From Sediminispirochaeta smaragdinae DSM 11293 (lineage in GTDB: Bacteria; Spirochaetota; Spirochaetia; DSM-16054; Sediminispirochaetaceae), in the NCBI RefSeq assembly GCF_000143985.1, contig NC_014364.1, positions 2,232,001 to 2,296,000 on the forward strand: a DNA stretch of 64,000 nt, given 5' to 3'. Every line of letters begins with the position of its first letter. Positions within the stretch are counted from its first letter, which is position 1. Shown one piece after another: positions 59,819-64,000 of this stretch. The notes under the pieces were generated by a model. The model worked only from the letters and a program-made list of their open reading frames with translations. It was not told the DNA's origin and did no database searches. The translations under genes and the position numbers were made by a program.

Positions 59819-60421
59819 TTATAACTCGGAAGATGCTTCCAAACGCTCCATTGCCTCGGCTACTTCTCTGAATTTTTGCGCATTTCCGCCGCGGTCGGGA
59901 TGATGTTTCATGACTAAACGATGATATCGCTCTTTGATTTCCTGCTTACCGGCTCCGTGGTCAAGTCCGAGTACCTTTAAATCCATATCTCTGTTTTCCC
60001 AGGATGCAAAACGCCTAAAAAAGTCCTCCAACATATTCCGGACGTCGCTGCCACTGACCGCTTCCATGTTTTGTAGATTGAGATAATAGGCTTCCATCGG
60101 ATCGGCTTCCTCAAGGGACCCTTTGTTCTCTGTGGTTTGGCATAGCTGGGGGATAAGTCGAATTTCGAGGCAGAAAACGGTAAGGGAACCGCTTTTTGTA
60201 CTGCGTAATCGTTCTTTCAGTCGGTAGAGAAGATGAAAAAGCAGGAAATGCGAGCAAAAAAGAATGCGATCGGAATCTTCACTACAGAAGAGATCCGGAA
60301 CCAGCTTATTTCTCAGTTCTTCCCAACCCAGTTCCTGCATCAGATGGAATTCGTCGATACCGTCGGGAAAGCGGAATAGAACGGCACGAATCTTTTCAAG
60401 AATCACATTTTCTTCCGCCAT
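59819..60421 (-). CDS. DnaJ-related protein (C-terminal J domain)
   Basis: A 200-residue protein. The N-terminal two-thirds fits the DNAJ-related family (ILEKIRAVLFRFPDGIDEFH), and the C-terminus is a J domain with HPD in VMKHHPDRGGNAQKF. Few J-proteins have the J domain at the end. The ATG at 60421 is preferred to longer starts, which would run past the divergent promoter. Partner Hsp70 unknown. Confidence 0.85.
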   Translation of the reverse strand: MAEENVILEKIRAVLFRFPDGIDEFHLMQELGWEELRNKLVPDLFCSEDSDRILFCSHFLLFHLLYRLKERLRSTKSGSLTVFCLEIRLIPQLCQTTENKGSLEEADPMEAYYLNLQNMEAVSGSDVRNMLEDFFRRFASWENRDMDLKVLGLDHGAGKQEIKERYHRLVMKHHPDRGGNAQKFREVAEAMERLEASSEL

Positions 60422-60449
60422 GTGCCAATGGTAGTACAGCCGAGGATAA

Positions 60450-60490
60450 AGCTCAAGCGCATTGAGCTGGATTGTGATACGGGCTATGAT
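60450..60490 (+). promoter_or_regulatory. Divergent promoter region with inverted repeat
   Basis: AGCTCAA and TTGAGCT (60450-60468) form a perfect 7-bp inverted repeat with a 5-bp centre. TTGAGC (60462-60467) and TATGAT (60485-60490) are 17 bp apart and make a plus-strand promoter. The ATG at 60498 lies 7 nt after the -10, so the message is probably leaderless. Confidence 0.65.
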
Positions 60491-60497
60491 ATTTGTT

Positions 60498-61172
60498 ATG
60501 GAGTTTAGCAAAGCCTTTGCCGATGCGGTCGTTGATTACCGAGGGCTTTTGGATAAGGGATATCCTACGAAAGCTACTTTAAAGCTGGTTGGAGACCGTT
60601 ATAGACTGGCGAAAGCAGAGCGGATGATTCTCTTCCGGGGGGTATTGAGCCGTTTCGTATCGAATTTGATAGCTTCAAAACTTGTGTACTCTGTTGAGAA
60701 GCGGTCACGACTTGCCGTAGATGGCCATAATGTCTTGCTTACCCTGGTAAACTATCATCGAGGGCTTCCCCTGTTTATCGCCAGCGACGGATTGCTTCGT
60801 GATGCCGGGGCGGCGTTCGGCAGGAGTCGAAGCACTACCTACATGGAACGCTCTATTTCCCTCTTTATTCAGGGGATCGTCGAACTTGATCCGGAGTATC
60901 TGTTGATATGTCTTGACAGGCCTGTCTCTGGTAGCGGAAACTTGGCACAAGCATTACGAAATGCTCTTTCGATTTCCGGAGTGCAGGCAACGGTTGATCT
61001 TTTTCCCTCTGCGGACCCAATTGTTCGGGACTTTGAGGGGGATTGCATAACAAGTTCTGATTCGGCGCTTGTTATGAAAGCCGTGTCACCTACCTTTGAT
61101 CTTGCTATGTGGCTTTTGGGCTGCCGGTACAAATCGACGTTTCCTGATATCAGAGCGTTGCTTAATGGATAA
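60498..61172 (+). CDS. DUF434 domain protein
   Basis: A 224-residue protein with AVVDYRGLLDKGYPTKATLK and VGDRYRLAKAERMILFRGVL, the DUF434 signature, then a DUF5616-like C-terminal domain (LAVDGHNVLLTLVNYHRGLP, CLDRPVSGSG, DSALVMKA), which looks like a PIN-type nuclease fold with several Asp. Function unknown. No ribosome site before the ATG. It overlaps the oxidoreductase gene by 8 nt. Confidence 0.82.
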   Translation: MEFSKAFADAVVDYRGLLDKGYPTKATLKLVGDRYRLAKAERMILFRGVLSRFVSNLIASKLVYSVEKRSRLAVDGHNVLLTLVNYHRGLPLFIASDGLLRDAGAAFGRSRSTTYMERSISLFIQGIVELDPEYLLICLDRPVSGSGNLAQALRNALSISGVQATVDLFPSADPIVRDFEGDCITSSDSALVMKAVSPTFDLAMWLLGCRYKSTFPDIRALLNG

Positions 61173-62157
61173 AGCTATGAAAGAGACAAAACAGTGGGCG
61201 CTGGTCGGTCTTGGCCGAATCGGTAGCAGCCTTGAAATGGATGAGCGAAGGGAGAAGCCGTGTACTCATGCAGGTGCCATCGTTGTAACGAAGGGGGTCT
61301 GTTTGGCAGGTGCTTGCGATACAAGTCGTGAGGCACGAGAGCTATTTTCCCGACAGTGGAAGCATCTCGATCCTGCTCCGTTACTTTTTTCAGACGCCGA
61401 AGCCATGCTGGAGAAACTTCGGCCCGATCTTCTTACCATTGCGACTCCTCCTGATACCCATCTGGCACTTGTCCGGCTTGCTCTTTCTGCGGGTGTTCCC
61501 GTTATTGTTTGCGAAAAGCCCATCGCATGGACATTACATCAGGCCTCAACAATTCGTTCGTTGGCGCGACAATCGAAAAGTAGAATTATTGTAAATCACG
61601 AGAGGAGATTTTCCGCCGACTACCGTGCAGTAAAAGATGCAATCGATCAGAAGCGATATGGAAACTTGCTTTCCATACACGGCACGCTCTATTTCGGTCG
61701 GAGTGCGCCACACAAGGCCGTGCTTATCCATGACGGAACCCACATGATCGATGCCGTTAATTTCCTCTGTGATGCCCATTTCATATCAAAACGACGGTTG
61801 GGCAATCCTAAAAGCAACAAAGGTACGCTTCAGCTATGCGGGTATGCAGGCGCTGTCGCTGTCTCTCTCGATATCGGTGGAGAACGAGACCATCTTGTAT
61901 TTCGTCTTGACCTCAATTTTGAAAGGGGGAAGATTGAGATTGGAAACGGGCTCCTTCGCTTCCTTAAAAGCGTGGAGAGCCCGTTTTACTCCGGCTTTCA
62001 CTCTTTGATGCCCGACATCACACCCCGTTTTCGAAAGACCGGCTATTTTTCCACTATGGCAGCTACTGCCGCAGCCATGGTGGACCAAAACGGAATGCCA
62101 TCACCCTCCTCTGCCGAAGACGGATGGGCCGTTTTGCGGGCCATATACAGGGTTTGA
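61165..62157 (+). CDS. Gfo/Idh/MocA-family oxidoreductase
   Basis: A 330-residue NAD(P)-dependent dehydrogenase. The Rossmann motif is ALVGLGRIGSSLE (about 10-22), and the family CEKPIA motif is at about 115 (VPVIVCEKPIAWTL). The substrate domain holds HDGTHMIDAVNFL. The substrate is probably a sugar or cyclitol and cannot be named. An ATG at 61177 is also possible. It follows the DUF434 gene and precedes a ParB-like gene by 6 nt. Confidence 0.9.
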   Translation: MDKAMKETKQWALVGLGRIGSSLEMDERREKPCTHAGAIVVTKGVCLAGACDTSREARELFSRQWKHLDPAPLLFSDAEAMLEKLRPDLLTIATPPDTHLALVRLALSAGVPVIVCEKPIAWTLHQASTIRSLARQSKSRIIVNHERRFSADYRAVKDAIDQKRYGNLLSIHGTLYFGRSAPHKAVLIHDGTHMIDAVNFLCDAHFISKRRLGNPKSNKGTLQLCGYAGAVAVSLDIGGERDHLVFRLDLNFERGKIEIGNGLLRFLKSVESPFYSGFHSLMPDITPRFRKTGYFSTMAATAAAMVDQNGMPSPSSAEDGWAVLRAIYRV

Positions 62158-62163
62158 AAGGGC

Positions 62164-63003
62164 ATGGAACATAGACTTCTTACAAATATTATCTCTGTTC
62201 GGGAATTTGAAAAAGCGCTGCGAAAGGGCTTTTTCGGCCAACTTATCGATCTGTTTCGTTTCGGAACAAGTCACCTGATTCCCATGGATGCAGTAACATC
62301 GATGCTCGGCTTTTCCTCTCAACGAGCCATCGGGAGAATGATGGTCCCTGTTAAAAAGATTATCGGTTCGGAGGGCCGGGCCTACCAGTTTTCCCGCAGA
62401 TTTCGTCCGAAATCCACGAGCTTGAAATCGAGATGGATTCGAATTCATCAGGCAATGGAGGAGTATCGGCCCCTGCCTCCCGTTCAATTGTACGAAATCG
62501 GTGGATATTATTTTGTCAGAGACGGTAACCACCGTGTGTCGGTGGCTGTGGCCGAGGGCATCCCGTCGGTTGAAGCAGAGGTCTACTCCGTGGATTTTCC
62601 CGGTTCGCTGGAAGGTGCGAACAACCTGAAGGAAATCGAAGAGCGTATCAGAGTGGTACAGCAAAAGAGTTTTTTCAACGAAACCGGGTTTTCGACACAA
62701 AACAACGACATTTTTGAGACGACATTCCTATTGGGTTATGAAAAACTGTACAGGGCCATTAGGGAATCTGGGCTGAGCGCAGAGAGGTGGTATGGGGAAC
62801 TCTTTCTACCGGCAATTCGACTTATGCGGGAGAAAGAGATCTGTAAGGCCTTTCCTGGCCGAACTTGTGCCGATATTTTTTTGCTGTTTTACGGGTTTCT
62901 GCGGGAAGCGGATGATAAAGATTTGGCAAAACGGGTTTTTATCGAAACGGCAAGAAGACAAAGGAGAAAGCCCCGCTTCTCTCTTTTTATGCCGGGGAAA
63001 TGA
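62164..63003 (+). CDS. ParB/Srx-like DGNHR-motif protein
   Basis: A 279-residue protein with a ParB-like core around YEIGGYYFVRDGNHRVSVAV (about 115-134), preceded by FRPKSTSLKSRWIRIHQAME and followed by a helical domain. DGNHR-type domains bind or split nucleotides; here the role is unknown. AAAGG lies before the ATG. Third gene of the DUF434 run. Confidence 0.75.
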   Translation: MEHRLLTNIISVREFEKALRKGFFGQLIDLFRFGTSHLIPMDAVTSMLGFSSQRAIGRMMVPVKKIIGSEGRAYQFSRRFRPKSTSLKSRWIRIHQAMEEYRPLPPVQLYEIGGYYFVRDGNHRVSVAVAEGIPSVEAEVYSVDFPGSLEGANNLKEIEERIRVVQQKSFFNETGFSTQNNDIFETTFLLGYEKLYRAIRESGLSAERWYGELFLPAIRLMREKEICKAFPGRTCADIFLLFYGFLREADDKDLAKRVFIETARRQRRKPRFSLFMPGK

Positions 63004-63319
63004 GAAGTCTGGGCCGTGGGCTCGAGGGCAGAAGATGCAGCCTGACAGAGCCTGGCGAGCCGATACGTTCGAGAGATCTGCTACTCAACTCAACGGTACC
63101 GAGCCTGCACTCATTTTTTTGGACTACGATTCCTTCAATTGCTACTGCCGATCCATTATGGAGCATATCGATCGAATCGCCGAGAAAGAGACTAACAGGT
63201 GCTTCCGTCATCATGAGGCCAATATCAAAACCATCGTTCGGGTTGATTACAATGTGTTGTTCCGAAATATTAAAATCGGCCAAGACCTTCAAGACACCCG
63301 TCTCACGCATATTGTCCAT
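62987..63319 (-). CDS. Hypothetical protein downstream of the LOG gene
   Basis: A 110-residue frame from the ATG at 63319 (GGAGG upstream; ATG at 63310 is an alternative). It reads NISEQHIVINPNDGFDIGLM, VSLFLGDSIDMLHNG and KNECRLGTVELS, then a basic Pro-rich tail. The LGDSI...G...G.V.L pattern loosely recalls FliN-like beta domains, but I do not assign it. It lies 55 nt after the LOG gene on the same strand and overlaps the convergent ParB-like gene by 17 nt. Confidence 0.55.
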   Translation of the reverse strand: MDNMRETGVLKVLADFNISEQHIVINPNDGFDIGLMMTEAPVSLFLGDSIDMLHNGSAVAIEGIVVQKNECRLGTVELSSRSLERIGSPGSVRLHLLPSSPRPRLLISPA

Positions 63320-63374
63320 AACTCCTCCGCTGCAATTGATGGTATGAATTTTCCCTAAAAAAGCAAATTTTTCA

Positions 63375-63944
63375 TCACCATTTTTGCACCTCGGAGGGGC
63401 GGAAATCTTCAAGAAGAGAAAAAACTTCATTACAACTTTGGGAAACAAGAAGTTGCCTACGATGTGCTTCTTTCAGAAACCCTTCGCTTACCGCATGGTC
63501 GAGCATTGCCAAAAGCGGGTCATAAAAGCCGCAGATATTCAAAAGCGCTACCGGTTTTTGATGATAGCCCAGTTGCAGCCAGGTAAATACCTCAAGAATC
63601 TCCTCCCAGGTACCAATCCCCCCGGGAAGAGCGATAAAAGCATCGGCAAGGGCATACATCCTTGCCTTACGAACATGCATATCCGCCACCACTTCGAGGC
63701 GAACCCCCGGCTGAGGGGCAACATGACGGTGTATTGCTTCGGGAATTACACCGATAACCTCGGCAGAACGTGAGAGAGCGGCCCTTGCAACCTGGCCCAT
63801 CAGTCCAACACTGCTTCCCCCATAGACAAGGGCCAGTCCCCGTTCGGCGACGGCATACCCCAGCTTTTCAGCCCACTGCATATAGATAGGCCTATTTCCT
63901 CCGCTGGAGCCGGAAAAGACTGCAACACGCCGCAAGCCATTCAT
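63375..63944 (-). CDS. LOG-family protein (TIGR00730)
   Basis: A 189-residue Rossmann-type protein: VAVFSGSSGGNRPIYMQWAE at the N-terminus, VYGGSSVGLMGQVARAAL, and the LOG motif ALPGGIGTWEEILEVFTWLQ (about 108-127), with R at the expected active-site place in MHVRKARMYALADAF. LOG enzymes release free base from nucleoside 5'-monophosphates (cytokinin activation in plants); bacterial roles vary. It starts 56 bp from the window edge, so its promoter is only partly visible. Confidence 0.92.
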   Translation of the reverse strand: MNGLRRVAVFSGSSGGNRPIYMQWAEKLGYAVAERGLALVYGGSSVGLMGQVARAALSRSAEVIGVIPEAIHRHVAPQPGVRLEVVADMHVRKARMYALADAFIALPGGIGTWEEILEVFTWLQLGYHQKPVALLNICGFYDPLLAMLDHAVSEGFLKEAHRRQLLVSQSCNEVFSLLEDFRPSEVQKW

Positions 63945-64000
63945 CTGTCTGTAGGATTCAAGCGATGCCCACCAGCGCTTTTATATATTGACTCCGCTCG

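Overview
The window looks like chromosome from a free-living, saccharolytic spirochaete of the Spirochaeta/Sediminispirochaeta kind. This is an inference from the gene repertoire: a rod-shape cluster, an rpoD-dnaG-mltG run, a very large OmpA protein built of FlgD-like repeats, many lipoproteins, Cache-type chemoreceptors, and sugar ABC operons without their own ATPase. No 16S or other rRNA is present to confirm it.

Bases 1-20,720 are a compact housekeeping block read entirely from the minus strand. In transcription order it holds tRNA-Thr and tRNA-Tyr with a strong terminator, a YkgJ-type cysteine-cluster protein, a metallo-beta-lactamase-fold hydrolase, a small unknown protein, the OmpA/FlgD-repeat protein, mltG, dnaG, rpoD, a coiled-coil zinc-ribbon protein, RNase P RNA, a TPR protein, mreB, mreC, mreD, mrdA (PBP2), rodA, and a B12-binding radical SAM/DUF2344 protein cut by the left edge.

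Bases 20,721-24,560 are a scarred accessory patch. It has an AhpD-like protein, a decayed GNAT gene, an ANT(6)-type aminoglycoside adenylyltransferase, an intact IS3-family element, and three copies of a roughly 70-bp repeat that reads as the decayed end of a coding sequence. Bases 24,560-32,865 are a sugar-use cluster: substrate-binding protein, two permeases and two TIM-barrel amidohydrolases on the minus strand, diverging from a ROK repressor and a GH3 glycosidase. Two XylR-like operators and two promoters lie in the divergent gap.

Bases 32,990-38,400 are visibly A+T-rich and hold a Mop-domain protein, a GH114 fragment, a cysteine-rich small protein and five exported or lipid-anchored proteins (PEGA, DUF4105, an FMN-binding-like lipoprotein, a rhodanese-like lipoprotein and an acidic lipoprotein). 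From 38.5 to 53.7 kb come an EamA transporter, an OmpR-type two-component system, a DnaK/DUF5685/DnaJ/zinc-ribbon operon, a receiver-only regulator beside a histidine kinase that lacks its phospho-acceptor histidine, an AAC(3) acetyltransferase diverging from a MarR-GNAT fusion, a CPBP protease, an Rrf2/DUF606 transporter pair with matching palindromes, and a chemoreceptor.

Bases 53.8-59.8 kb are a second sugar operon (ROK, substrate-binding protein, two permeases, GH20 hexosaminidase), probably for N-acetylhexosaminides. The right end holds a DnaJ-related protein diverging from a DUF434, Gfo/Idh/MocA and ParB-like run, then a LOG-family protein with a small unknown gene. The best candidates for something new are the DnaK/DUF5685/J-protein operon, the two predicted leaderless genes (MarR-GNAT and DUF434), and the HisKA_2 kinase without its histidine.
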